Of a stretch of 64,000 nt of DNA, positions 50,388-58,465 are shown piece by piece. The stretch is from an uncultured Clostridia bacterium (GTDB taxonomy: Bacteria; Bacillota; Clostridia; Christensenellales; Borkfalkiaceae), in contig CANQWX010000005.1 of NCBI GenBank assembly GCA_947627665.1, positions 38,481-102,480 on the forward strand. Reading direction: 5' to 3'. Under the pieces are notes generated by a model. It saw nothing but the letters and a program-made list of their open reading frames with translations, searched no databases and was not told where the DNA came from. The stretch's first letter is position 1. Every line of letters starts with the position of its first letter. A program made the position numbers and the translations under genes.

Positions 50388-51737
50388 TCACCTCAAAAGC
50401 ATCTGCAAGGACGCGATGAGATACTGCTTAATAAAGCGCGGCTCGATCACGTTGTCGAGATAGCCGCCCTTTGCGGCGTTCACGGGGTCGGCATGCTCCC
50501 GCGTGTATTTTTCGAGAAGCGCTTCCTTCCCCTCCGCGCTGCCGCCGTAGAAGATCTCCGCCCCCTTTCCGCTCTCGAAAAGAGAAATTTCCGCGTCCGC
50601 AAGGGCAAAAGTGAAATCGAAGCCCGCCGACTTCGCCGCAAACAGCGAATAGCCCAGCCCCACCGCTCTGCCCGTGACCACGGAGATCTTCGCCGTGTCG
50701 ATGGCGTCGAGGATATTCAGATATTCCGCGATCTCCTTGAGGAGCGCGCTGTCGTTGGCGGCAAGCGTTTCTTCCACGCCGAGGCAGTCCACAAACAGCA
50801 CGAGCGGAAGCCCGTAACAACAGGCAAGCTCGGCAAAGGAACGCAGCTTCTTGACGTTCGTTTCGTTCAGCCTTGCGCCGTCGAACACCGCCGCCGCCAC
50901 AGGGATCCCGCCGACGCGGCCCAGCACCGTCCTGATCTCGGGCGCGCAGACGGCGCCGAGTTCCAGACCGTCCTCGATGAGGGCGAGCACTTCCTCCGCT
51001 CCCGCTCTCTTTTCGAACGCGGGCGCGGGCGCATTGAGTTCCGCCTGCACCACCTCGCCGCCGAATAGCTCGGTGAGAAATTTGATGTGCGCCGCCGCCT
51101 CCTCGAGGTCCTTGACTTTGACTGCGGGAAGCACGGCGTTCTTCAACGCCGCATAGCCGCCGACGTCCTCTTTTTTGAGTTCCTTCCCCGCCTTGGCGGA
51201 GAGCACAAGCGGGCTTGACACCGCAAGCGCGCCCTCTTCACGGAAGAACACGACGTCCGCCGTCGCTGCGATCGCCGCCGCCGCGCCGTACACCTCGCCG
51301 CCCACGATCGCATATTGGGGAACGGTGCCCTTGAGCTGCGTGACTTTGAGAAGAAGTTCCGCGATGCCCTCGAGCACATCGACCCCCTCGCCGATGGCGG
51401 CGCCGCGGCAGGAGAGCAGCCAGATCACGGGAGTTTCGTTCTTCTCGGCGGCGTTCAAGGTCTTGGCGATCTTTTCGCACTGCCCCTTGGTTAGCCCGCC
51501 GAAGTTCTGCGCAAAATTCTGCGCCACAAGATAAAAGGGATAGCCGCCCACCGTGCAAAAGCCCGTGACGACCCCCTCTCCCGCTACGTCTTGGTTGAAT
51601 TCTTCCTCCGAAAAACTAAAAGCGGAAAGCTCTACAAAGCTCTCTCCGTCGGCGATCTGCGCGATCTGTTTGCGGATCTGTCCGCTCGCCTTGAGGAGCG
51701 CCTCCTTCCTCTCCCTTAACCGTTGAATTTGTTCCAT
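50388..51737 (-). CDS. Acyl-CoA carboxyltransferase-type (MmdA/PccB-like) subunit
   Basis: A 449-aa divergent carboxyl transferase of the crotonase-like duplicated fold, shorter than typical MmdA (about 510 aa). DGESFVELSAF, GVVTGFCTVGGYPFYLVAQN, VPQYAIVGGEVYGAAAAIAATADVVFF (first oxyanion region) and VVTGRAVGLGYSLFAAKSAGFDFTFALADAEISL (second) are visible. The glycine-rich GGxGxG acyl-CoA loops are less regular than in MmdA, so the substrate is uncertain. First gene of the operon behind a good promoter. Confidence 0.8.
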   Translation of the reverse strand: MEQIQRLRERKEALLKASGQIRKQIAQIADGESFVELSAFSFSEEEFNQDVAGEGVVTGFCTVGGYPFYLVAQNFAQNFGGLTKGQCEKIAKTLNAAEKNETPVIWLLSCRGAAIGEGVDVLEGIAELLLKVTQLKGTVPQYAIVGGEVYGAAAAIAATADVVFFREEGALAVSSPLVLSAKAGKELKKEDVGGYAALKNAVLPAVKVKDLEEAAAHIKFLTELFGGEVVQAELNAPAPAFEKRAGAEEVLALIEDGLELGAVCAPEIRTVLGRVGGIPVAAAVFDGARLNETNVKKLRSFAELACCYGLPLVLFVDCLGVEETLAANDSALLKEIAEYLNILDAIDTAKISVVTGRAVGLGYSLFAAKSAGFDFTFALADAEISLFESGKGAEIFYGGSAEGKEALLEKYTREHADPVNAAKGGYLDNVIEPRFIKQYLIASLQMLLR

Positions 51738-51780
51738 GGGTACCTCGTACGGAGAAAAACTCCAATTTTTACCGCATACC

Positions 51781-51809
51781 ATTTTACTATATCTTCCGCC
51801 CGCTGTCAA
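51781..51809 (-). promoter_or_regulatory. Promoter of the decarboxylase operon
   Basis: On the minus strand TTGACA (51809-51804), a 17-nt spacer and TAAAAT (51786-51781), 44 nt before the start. Confidence 0.8.
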
Positions 51810-51867
51810 GCGGCAAACCACATTTTGCGGTCGCTATTTTACAAAAAAAGCTCCCGCGCGGAGAGCA

Positions 51868-52863
51868 CTATTTTTTATCTTCATTTTGTTTGACGCTCTT
51901 CGTCACGATCGCGCCGTTCGGGTCCACCACCTCGAGGGTGAAGCCGCCGCCCTTGCCCTTCCCCTCTTCGATGCGCGTTTCGCGGTGGAACTTTTTTTCG
52001 AACCAGCCGAGGATGGCGTCCGACTTTTTGTACAGCACGACAAAGAGGACGATCACGAGGGCGATCAGCACGCCCCAGATGACAAGCCCCCACCAGGTGT
52101 TAAAGGGAATGAGGGAAACGGAATAGCTCGTGGTAAAGATCGCAAGGACGCGGGAAACGAGGATCACGCCAAGGAAGAGCCACAGGGACATGCTCGAAAG
52201 TCCCGCCACAAAGCAGAGCACGTCGTCGGGGAACACAGGCAGCAGAAACATCGCCGAAAGGAGAAGTTTGTCCTTGCCCTTGATCTTCTTCAACCATTTT
52301 TCGAGCGTATCCCTGCCGATCATCCACGCGACCACACGGACGCCCGCGTATCTTCCCACGAGAAAGGCGACGAGCGAACCGAGCACGATGCCCGCCAGGC
52401 TCAAAAGACTGCCGACGAGCGGGCCGAAGAGCGCCGCGCCCGCCACCACCGTCACCGTACTCGGAATGGGCAAAATGACGACCTGCAAAAATTGGAGCAG
52501 CACGAAGAGCAGCCCCATCCATACTCCCGTGCGCGCAAGATATTCCCGCAAAAGCTCCTCGTCCCCCGCGATCTCCATAAAGCCCGTTTCGAGGAGCACA
52601 TAGAACACGACGCCCGCAAACACCAGCATCACATAGGCGACGATGCAGGATTTATAGAGAAGCTCTTTCCTTTTTATATAAGATACGATGTCCAGCGCGA
52701 GAAGCGCCGCGTTGAGCGCAGTCCCGCCGATCAAAATCAGAAGCCGCAGCCACTGCGCCCATTCCTTCGGGAAAAACCCGCAGCAGAGCAGAAAAAAGGC
52801 CTGTGCGGCCGCCGCGGCAAGCGTGATGCAGACGATATGGACGATGTTTGCCCTGTATTTCAT
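51868..52863 (-). CDS. VTT-domain (TVP38/DedA-like) membrane protein
   Basis: A 331-aa membrane protein. Three N-terminal helices (about 5-100) precede the VTT core with ILPIPSTVTVVAGAALFGPLVGSLLSLAGIVLGSLVAFLVGRYAG and LLSAMFLLPVFPDDVLCFVAGLSSMSLWLFLGV. A C-terminal soluble tail follows. I start at ATG 52863 behind GGGAG; the upstream frame is promoter. Family members are linked to lipid scrambling or membrane homeostasis; the role here is unknown. Confidence 0.88.
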   Translation of the reverse strand: MKYRANIVHIVCITLAAAAAQAFFLLCCGFFPKEWAQWLRLLILIGGTALNAALLALDIVSYIKRKELLYKSCIVAYVMLVFAGVVFYVLLETGFMEIAGDEELLREYLARTGVWMGLLFVLLQFLQVVILPIPSTVTVVAGAALFGPLVGSLLSLAGIVLGSLVAFLVGRYAGVRVVAWMIGRDTLEKWLKKIKGKDKLLLSAMFLLPVFPDDVLCFVAGLSSMSLWLFLGVILVSRVLAIFTTSYSVSLIPFNTWWGLVIWGVLIALVIVLFVVLYKKSDAILGWFEKKFHRETRIEEGKGKGGGFTLEVVDPNGAIVTKSVKQNEDKK

Positions 52864-52872
52864 ATCTCCCGA

Positions 52873-52908
52873 CCGTCCTCTTACATTATATATAACGGGA
52901 GAGGACGG
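52873..52908 (-). promoter_or_regulatory. Inverted repeat around the -10 box of the VTT gene
   Basis: CCGTCCTCT (52873-52881) and AGAGGACGG (52900-52908) are perfect 9-bp inverted repeats enclosing TATAAT (minus strand, 52890-52885). The arrangement resembles an operator; no -35 consensus is seen. Confidence 0.5.
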
Positions 52909-52950
52909 AAAATTACTCATGTATAGTATATCCGCGGCGCGCAAAAATAT

Positions 52951-53400
52951 TTACGGTTCCAACGCTTTGATGGCGGCGCGCGCCAGCTCGTCGCAGCGGT
53001 TGTTGAGTTCGTTGTCGGCATGTCCCTTTACCTTATGGAACACCACCTCGTGCGTGCGGGTGAGGGATAGCAGCGTCCTCCAGAGGTCGTCGTTGAGCAC
53101 GGGCTTTTTGTCCGCCTTTTTCCAGCCGCTCTTCTCCCACTCGTACACCCAGCCCTCGGCAAAGCCGTTCACCGTATAGGCGGAGTCGCTGTAGACGTCG
53201 ACATGGCAGGCATATTTGAGGCGCAGAAGTCCCTCGATGACGGCGGTAAGTTCCATGCGGTTGTTGGTCGTTTCCCGCTCGCCGCCGCTGATCTCGCGGC
53301 GGTGCTCCCCGAAGAGCAGGACCGCGCCCCAGCCGCCCGCGCCCGGATTCCCCGAGCACGCGCCGTCCGTATAGAGAGTGATCCGCTTAAGCTCCGCCAT
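52951..53400 (-). CDS. rnhA: Ribonuclease HI
   Basis: A 149-aa RNase H that removes RNA from RNA-DNA hybrids. The catalytic D-E-D-D set is present: YTDGACSGNPG, RMELTAVIEGL, VYSDSAYTVNG and DNELNNRCDELAR; the basic protrusion KSGWKKADKKPVLN is of the E. coli type. AAAGGAG precedes the ATG. Confidence 0.96.
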   Translation of the reverse strand: MAELKRITLYTDGACSGNPGAGGWGAVLLFGEHRREISGGERETTNNRMELTAVIEGLLRLKYACHVDVYSDSAYTVNGFAEGWVYEWEKSGWKKADKKPVLNDDLWRTLLSLTRTHEVVFHKVKGHADNELNNRCDELARAAIKALEP

Positions 53401-53492
53401 ATCCCGACTCCTTTTTTTGTCTATCTATATTCTAACAGATTTCCTCGGATTTGCAAAGGATTTTCTCCCCGTTTTTTACCGAAACAAATGTC

Positions 53493-53908
53493 TGACCCAA
53501 CGCAAAGCCCCCGACCTGCGAATGCAGGTCGGGGGCTTTGGCAGGGGAAACGCGACTTTATCCCACAAAAAGACTTTTCGCTCCCTCTCCTTTTCCCGTT
53601 TCCCCTCTTTTTTCATCGACAAATGAATGTCTTTTTGCGGGAACCCTCTTTCCTTTCGATCCGCGCCTGACCCAACGCAAAGCCCCCGACCTGCGAATGC
53701 AGGTCGGGGGCTTTGGCAGGGGAAACGCGACTTTATCCCACAAAAAGACTTTTCGCTCCCTCTCCTTTTCCCGTTTCCCCTCTTTTTTCATCGACAAATG
53801 AATGTCTTTTTGCGGGAACCCTCTTTCCTTTCGATCCGCGCCTGACCCAACGCAAAGCCCCCGACCTGCGAATGCAGGTCGGGGGCTTTGGCAGGGGAGA
53901 CGCGACTC
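53493..53908 (+). repeat. 175-bp tandem repeats built on the tRNA-Trp 3' end
   Basis: Units at 53493-53667 and 53668-53842 and a partial third from 53843 that runs into the tRNA. Each unit carries a perfect 16-bp hairpin (53504-53539, 53679-53714, 53854-53889), then a 19-nt copy of the tRNA 3' end including CCA (53539-53557, 53714-53732; genuine at 53889-53907, one base different), then a 13-nt inverted repeat (53562-53574 with 53629-53641). ORFs in this region are repeat artefacts. The whole 53401-53888 gap has no gene. Confidence 0.9.
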
Positions 53909-53963
53909 GAACACGCAACAGACGGTTTTGGAGACCGTTGCTCTACCATTGAACTACTCCCCT
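53889..53963 (-). tRNA. tRNA-Trp (CCA anticodon), CCA encoded
   Basis: The minus strand folds as a tRNA: acceptor AGGGGAG / CTCCCCT, D arm with AGTTCAATGGTAGAGC, anticodon loop CTCCAAA giving CCA (Trp), T arm GCGTGTTCGAGTCGCG, discriminator G and encoded 3' CCA (53891-53889). It has its own promoter upstream and a 16-bp hairpin directly after the CCA. Confidence 0.96.
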
Positions 53964-53975
53964 ATGGACGCTATT

Positions 53976-54004
53976 ATTATATAACAAACTTCCCGTTCCG
54001 TCAA
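53976..54004 (-). promoter_or_regulatory. Promoter of tRNA-Trp
   Basis: On the minus strand TTGACG (54004-53999), a 17-nt spacer and TATAAT (53981-53976), 12 nt before the mature tRNA 5' end. Confidence 0.85.
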
Positions 54005-54033
54005 GATATTTTCGGCGGCAAAATCAAACTTTT

Positions 54034-54285
54034 TTATTCCGTCCTCGCCTCCACGAACCATCTCTGCCGCGACGGCTCGTAATACAGCCAGCGTTCCTTG
54101 CCCAAGATCACGCAGGTGTAGCGCACGGGAAGGAGCGCGCTTACCCGTGCAGGCGCGCGCTCCACCGCTTTGACTTTATCAACAAAGAGCGTTCTGCCGT
54201 CCTCCCAGACGAGGGAGAGAGGCCGTACGACCCCCTCCCTCGAAAAGTTCGCGGTCACCTCTACGCATACCTTCCGAAGCTGCAT
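54034..54285 (-). CDS. Small conserved hypothetical protein
   Basis: An 83-aa protein rich in beta-strand patterns: VCVEVTANFSREGVVRPLSLVWEDGRTLFVDKVKAVERAPA...PVRYTCVILGKERWLYYEPSRQRWFVEA. The pattern resembles short clostridial proteins of unknown function (similar in outline to DUF6504). No signal peptide or cysteine motif. It lies between the tail-fibre-like gene (30 bp upstream) and tRNA-Trp and may share the upstream transcript. Confidence 0.6.
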   Translation of the reverse strand: MQLRKVCVEVTANFSREGVVRPLSLVWEDGRTLFVDKVKAVERAPARVSALLPVRYTCVILGKERWLYYEPSRQRWFVEARTE

Positions 54286-54315
54286 CGCCCTTAGCTTCCG
54301 CAGCCGCGGGCAAAA

Positions 54316-56340
54316 TCATGCGTAAATGGATTTCCAGTTCTTCCAGCTGCCGTCCACCTTATTGCGGAGGCGCACCGCAACGTCGTCCCTGCCCGAGAAT
54401 GCGATCTGCGTACAATGGGAGCCGTCCGACGCGGAGATTGCGATCAACGCCCAACAACAATCCCTGCCGTTGGGATTATCGAGGGAAACGGGCGAGTGCG
54501 AGCACGGCTTTCCCTCTACGCCGATCGCCATATAGGTGCCGCAGGTGAGATCGTTGAAATCGGCGCCCTGCTCCGCCTCCGTACCGATGGGAAAGACGTT
54601 GCCAAGCCCCAAGCTCTCCTTGTCGACCGTGACGTCCCCCGTCTTGCCGTTGACCGACGTGACGCCCGTCGTGAGCGCGGTGGAAACGACCACATTGTTT
54701 TCCTCGTCCCGCGATACGGCGATGTTGGCCCCGGCCTTGACGGCGCCGTCCGCAAGTTTGACGCCCGTCACGGCCCCGTCCCCGAGTTTGTCCGTCAGGA
54801 TCGCGCCGTCCACAAGTTTGGTGCTGTTGATGGATTTTTCCTTGATGTGCGCGCCTACGATGACGTTCATGGCGATATGGGAAGTCCCCACCGCCGCTGT
54901 CGCAAGGTCGGTAGAACGGACGACGTCCTTTGTGGCAAGCGCGCCAAGCCCCAAATTTTCGGCGTTGAGCGTGACCTCGCCCGAAAGTCCGTTGACCGAC
55001 TGCACCATCGCGGGCTTGTCCTTCAGATCGTCGTAGCTGCCGCTCGTGGCGACGTCGGCAAAACCGAGTTCTTTCCCCGTCAGCTGCACGTTGCCCGTCT
55101 TTCCGTTCACCGAAAGGACTCCCGTTTCGGGCGCGTCCACAAGGTCATGGAAGCTGCCTGTCACGGCAATATCGGCAAGACCGAGGCTGTCCTTGTCGAT
55201 GGTGACCTCGCCCGTCTGTCCGTTGACCGAGAAAACGCCCGTTTCGGGCGCGTCCACAAGGTCGTGGTAGCTGCCCGTGACGGCGATCTCGGCAAGGCCG
55301 AGACTCTCTTTGTCGATGGTGACGTCCCCCGTTTCGCCGTTCACGGAGAATACGGAGCTTTCCGAGCCGATCACGATCCCCTGCGAATCGTCCCGCGTGA
55401 CCGTGATGTGCTCTCCCGCTTTGATCGCCTCCTCCGCGATCTTCGCGCCCGTCACGGCCCCGTCCGCAATTTTTACGTCCGTCACGGCCCCGTCCCCGAG
55501 CTTGTCCGTCAGGATCGCGCCGTCCACAAGTTTGGTGCTGTTGATGGATTTTTCCTTGATGTGCGCTCCTACGATGACGTTCATGGCGATATGGGAAGTT
55601 CCCACCGCCGCCGTCGCAAGGTCGGTCGAACGGACGACGTCCTTTGTGGCAAGCGCGCCGAGCGTTACGGTGACGTCCTCGCTGCCGTCGAACTTCTGCT
55701 CGCCGATCGTGAGGCTGTGCCCGATGTTGTCTGCGGTCATTTTGAGCGCCGTGATCGTGTCGCCGTCGTAATAGCAGGGCGTATAGATGCCGTCCTTCAA
55801 GCGGAAAAAGACGCCGCCAGGCGCGAGATCGCGCGAGGGCATATCCCCCGAATTCTTGCCGACTTCAAGGATGTTCATCCCCTTGGTGACAAGCCCCTTC
55901 TTGTTGACTTGCACGGCGGAATACACACCTTCTGCGACCTCGTTCTCGAAGGAATCCCAATCCTTTTGATTGAGGAAGGAGAGGATCTGCTCGTGCAGAG
56001 AGAGCGAAGGCTTGGGCTGCGGGAAACCGCCTGCCCCCGCCTCGCAGCGCAGCTGTACGAAGGACGAGGCAAGGCGCTTTTCGCCGTAACGGCTGTATAC
56101 GCCGATGAGCACGGAATCGGCGTCGAGCGAGCAGATCTGCGGCATCTCGCACTCCGTGCCCGTGAATAGCTTTTCGGCAACGCCGTTCGCCCACATTACG
56201 ACCGCAACGCGGTAGGGATATTCGTCCCATTCTTCGTCGAAGTCGAACTTCAGACGGTACACACTGTTAAAGGAAACGACCTCTTGAAAGTCCGTTTCCG
56301 CGATCTTATTTTTTACGGAAATTGCAATTTCTTGATTCAA
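54316..56340 (-). CDS. Phage tail-fibre / baseplate-upper-like repeat protein
   Basis: A 674-aa protein. An N-terminal domain (about 1-120, FNSVYRLKFDFDEEWDEYPYRVAVVMWANG...) resembles the BppU-type N-terminus of Siphoviridae baseplate proteins. The body has at least five repeats of the form SVNGxTGxVTxxxxxLGLxxxA typical of tail fibres, and the end (GTYMAIG...SWKNWKSIYA) resembles a pyocin-knob domain. A 59-residue block occurs twice without change. I take TTG 56340 behind GGAGG (12-nt spacing); the frame runs further up into a terminator. No other phage genes are nearby, so it is an orphan, perhaps domesticated as a surface protein or a remnant. Confidence 0.75.
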   Translation of the reverse strand: MNQEIAISVKNKIAETDFQEVVSFNSVYRLKFDFDEEWDEYPYRVAVVMWANGVAEKLFTGTECEMPQICSLDADSVLIGVYSRYGEKRLASSFVQLRCEAGAGGFPQPKPSLSLHEQILSFLNQKDWDSFENEVAEGVYSAVQVNKKGLVTKGMNILEVGKNSGDMPSRDLAPGGVFFRLKDGIYTPCYYDGDTITALKMTADNIGHSLTIGEQKFDGSEDVTVTLGALATKDVVRSTDLATAAVGTSHIAMNVIVGAHIKEKSINSTKLVDGAILTDKLGDGAVTDVKIADGAVTGAKIAEEAIKAGEHITVTRDDSQGIVIGSESSVFSVNGETGDVTIDKESLGLAEIAVTGSYHDLVDAPETGVFSVNGQTGEVTIDKDSLGLADIAVTGSFHDLVDAPETGVLSVNGKTGNVQLTGKELGFADVATSGSYDDLKDKPAMVQSVNGLSGEVTLNAENLGLGALATKDVVRSTDLATAAVGTSHIAMNVIVGAHIKEKSINSTKLVDGAILTDKLGDGAVTGVKLADGAVKAGANIAVSRDEENNVVVSTALTTGVTSVNGKTGDVTVDKESLGLGNVFPIGTEAEQGADFNDLTCGTYMAIGVEGKPCSHSPVSLDNPNGRDCCWALIAISASDGSHCTQIAFSGRDDVAVRLRNKVDGSWKNWKSIYA
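54767..54945 (-). repeat. Internal duplication in the tail-fibre-like gene, copy 1
   Basis: 179 bp that recur at 55481-55659 (offset 714 bp) with only a few silent changes, e.g. GCGCGCC versus GCGCTCC and GTAGAA versus GTCGAA. Confidence 0.85.
55481..55659 (-). repeat. Internal duplication in the tail-fibre-like gene, copy 2
   Basis: Second copy of the block at 54767-54945. The encoded residues GALATKDVV...LGDGAVT are identical in both, which points to recent duplication or gene conversion. Confidence 0.85.
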
Positions 56341-56416
56341 TTTGGATAAATTCCTCCCGATTGGATTTCTGCTTCCATTGTACACCCGATTTTTGCTTTT
56401 TTGGGCGGTATGTGCC

Positions 56417-56447
56417 AAAAAAAACCGCGGAAACCGCGGTTTTTTTG
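56417..56447 (-). terminator. Terminator of the comEB-ppi-purB operon
   Basis: CCGCGG-AAA-CCGCGG hairpin with long A and T runs on both sides. On the minus strand, T8 follows the stem, 49 bp after purB. Confidence 0.88.
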
Positions 56448-56452
56448 CCTTT

Positions 56453-56473
56453 ACGTCTGACATAGTACTATGC
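56453..56473 (+). repeat. Dispersed palindromic repeat, copy 5 (purB 3' end)
   Basis: ACGTCTGACATAGTACTATGC contains the perfect 12-bp palindrome CATAGTACTATG; it lies between the purB stop and the terminator. Confidence 0.72.
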
Positions 56474-56495
56474 TAACTTCGATATTTCGAAAGTT

Positions 56496-57932
56496 TTACA
56501 CGTTGATGACGCCCTTCTCGCCCAAAAGGGCCGCATTTTCGCGCAGGATCGGATCGATCTCGGCGGCGATAAATTCCTCCGTCTGTTCGGGCGCCCGCCC
56601 GATAAACCTCTTGACGTCGAGGATCTCCCCGAGCCTGCCGTGCACGGCGGCAAACATTTCGTCCCCCTCGATGAGCGAGAGCAAATTGTTCTCCTTTCCC
56701 TCCAGCTTGACCTGCCGCCCCGCCTCCTGCGAAAGACGGCGGATGCGCTCATGCAGCGCCTGTCTGTCCCCTCCTGCCTTCACGCACTCCATGAGGATAT
56801 TCTCCGTCGCCATGAAAGGAAGCTCCTCCCCGATGTGGCGGGCGATGACCTTTTCATAGACGACGAGATTTTCCGACACGTTCAGATAGAGGTTGAGGAC
56901 CGCGTCCACGGTGAGGAACGCCTGCGCGATGACGATGCGGCGGTTGGCCGAATCGTCTAACGTGCGTTCGAACCACTGCGTGGAGGCGGTGACCGCGCTG
57001 TTGACGGGCAGCGAGATCAGATAGCGGCACAGACTGCCCATGCGCTCGCAACGCATCGGATTGCGCTTATACGCCATGGCGGAAGAGCCGATCTGCGTGC
57101 TTTCGAAGGGTTCCTCCACCTCCTTCATGCTCTGCAAAAGGCGGATGTCGTTGGAGAATTTGTAGGCGCTCTGCGCGATCTGCGAGAGCACGCACAGTAC
57201 GTTATAGTCGAATTTTCGTGGATAAGTCTGCCCCGTGACGCCGTACACCTTCCGGAAGCCGAGCTTTTCCACGACCCGGCGTTCCAGCTCTTTGACCTTT
57301 TCCCCGTCGCCGTCGAAGAGATCGAGGAAGCTCGCCTGCGTGCCCGTCGTCCCCTTTACGCCGCGCAGCTTGAAATGCGAGAGCAAATTTTCGAGGTTCT
57401 CGTAGTCGAGCATGAGGTCCTGCATCCAGAGGGTGGCGCGCTTGCCGACCGTCGTGAGCTGGGCGGGTTGCAGGTGGGTAAAGCCGAGCGTCGGGACCGC
57501 CTTGTAAGCGAGTGCAAATTTTTTCAGTTTATCGAGCACATTGACGAGCTTTCTGCGCACGATCGACAGTCCGTCGTATTGCAGGATGAGTTCGGAATTG
57601 CAATCGACGAAACAGCTCGTAGCGCCGAGGTGGAGAATGCCCGCGGCCTTCGGCGCGGCGTCGCCGAACGCCTTTACATGCGCCATGACGTCGTGGCGCA
57701 CCTGCCGTTCGTATTCCGCCGCGCGCGCGTAGTCGATATCCGTTTCGTGCGCTTTGAGTTCCTCCACCTGTTCTTTCGTGATGGGCAGCCCGAGTTCCAT
57801 TTCGCTCTCGGCGAGCGCGATCCAGAGCTTTCTCCACAGGCGGAAACGCTTCTCGTCGCCGAAATTTTCCTGCATTTCGCGGCTCGCGTAGCGGGTGATC
57901 AGCGGATCTTCGTAAATCGTCTTATCCGTCAT
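56496..57932 (-). CDS. purB: Adenylosuccinate lyase
   Basis: Fumarase-superfamily enzyme (478 aa) acting twice in purine synthesis. The signature SSAMAYKRNPMRCE with the catalytic serine loop is at about 265-280; LGATSCFVDCNSEL and TTGTQASF supply other active-site residues. AAGGAG precedes the ATG. Last gene of a three-gene operon. Confidence 0.97.
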   Translation of the reverse strand: MTDKTIYEDPLITRYASREMQENFGDEKRFRLWRKLWIALAESEMELGLPITKEQVEELKAHETDIDYARAAEYERQVRHDVMAHVKAFGDAAPKAAGILHLGATSCFVDCNSELILQYDGLSIVRRKLVNVLDKLKKFALAYKAVPTLGFTHLQPAQLTTVGKRATLWMQDLMLDYENLENLLSHFKLRGVKGTTGTQASFLDLFDGDGEKVKELERRVVEKLGFRKVYGVTGQTYPRKFDYNVLCVLSQIAQSAYKFSNDIRLLQSMKEVEEPFESTQIGSSAMAYKRNPMRCERMGSLCRYLISLPVNSAVTASTQWFERTLDDSANRRIVIAQAFLTVDAVLNLYLNVSENLVVYEKVIARHIGEELPFMATENILMECVKAGGDRQALHERIRRLSQEAGRQVKLEGKENNLLSLIEGDEMFAAVHGRLGEILDVKRFIGRAPEQTEEFIAAEIDPILRENAALLGEKGVINV

Positions 57933-57943
57933 TTCCCTTCTCC

Positions 57944-58459
57944 TTATCGTTTTACAGGCTCGGGGTATTCCGTGCCGAACGTTTCCACGGTGACCCGCTT
58001 CATCCGCTGCTCCTTGAGAGGCTTTTCGCAGTATGTGCGCACCGTTGCGATCTCGTCCACGACATCCATTCCCTCGGTGACCTTGCCGAACGCGGCATAT
58101 TCGCCGTCGAGGTAGGAGGCGTCCCCGTGCATGATGAAGAACTGCGAACCCGCGCTGTCGGGATCGAACGCCCGCGCCATGGAGAGCACGCCCCGCTCAT
58201 GTTTCAGCGGGTTGGGGAAGCCGTTCGCGGAGAACTCCCCTTTGATGCGGTACCCGGGGCCGCCCGTGCCCCTTCCCTCGGGATCTCCCCCCTGGATCAT
58301 AAAGCCGCGGATCACGCGGTGGAAGATAAGCCCGTCATAAAAGCCCTTCTGCACGAGGGAAATAAAGTTATGAACGGTGTTGGGCGCGACGGCGGGAAAG
58401 AGTTCGGCTTTGAACGTCTTTCCGTCCTGCATTTCGAATGTTACGATCGGATTTGCCAT
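57944..58459 (-). CDS. Cyclophilin-type peptidyl-prolyl isomerase
   Basis: A 171-aa cytoplasmic cyclophilin. FHRVIRGFMIQGGDPEGRGTGGPGY and GSQFFIMHGDASYLDGEYAAFGKV are the catalytic and binding motifs (Arg and Gln residues intact). No signal peptide. GAGGAG overlaps the end of the deaminase gene, 6 nt upstream. Confidence 0.96.
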   Translation of the reverse strand: MANPIVTFEMQDGKTFKAELFPAVAPNTVHNFISLVQKGFYDGLIFHRVIRGFMIQGGDPEGRGTGGPGYRIKGEFSANGFPNPLKHERGVLSMARAFDPDSAGSQFFIMHGDASYLDGEYAAFGKVTEGMDVVDEIATVRTYCEKPLKEQRMKRVTVETFGTEYPEPVKR

Positions 58460-58465
58460 AATTGT

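Noticed and set aside
53493..53908. CRISPR array
   Set aside because: Unit length is 175 bp with no repeat/spacer alternation and no cas genes; only two and a part units exist.
53378..54082. Several short ORFs in the tandem repeats by tRNA-Trp
   Set aside because: They repeat with the 175-bp unit and run through hairpins and the tRNA; none has independent support.
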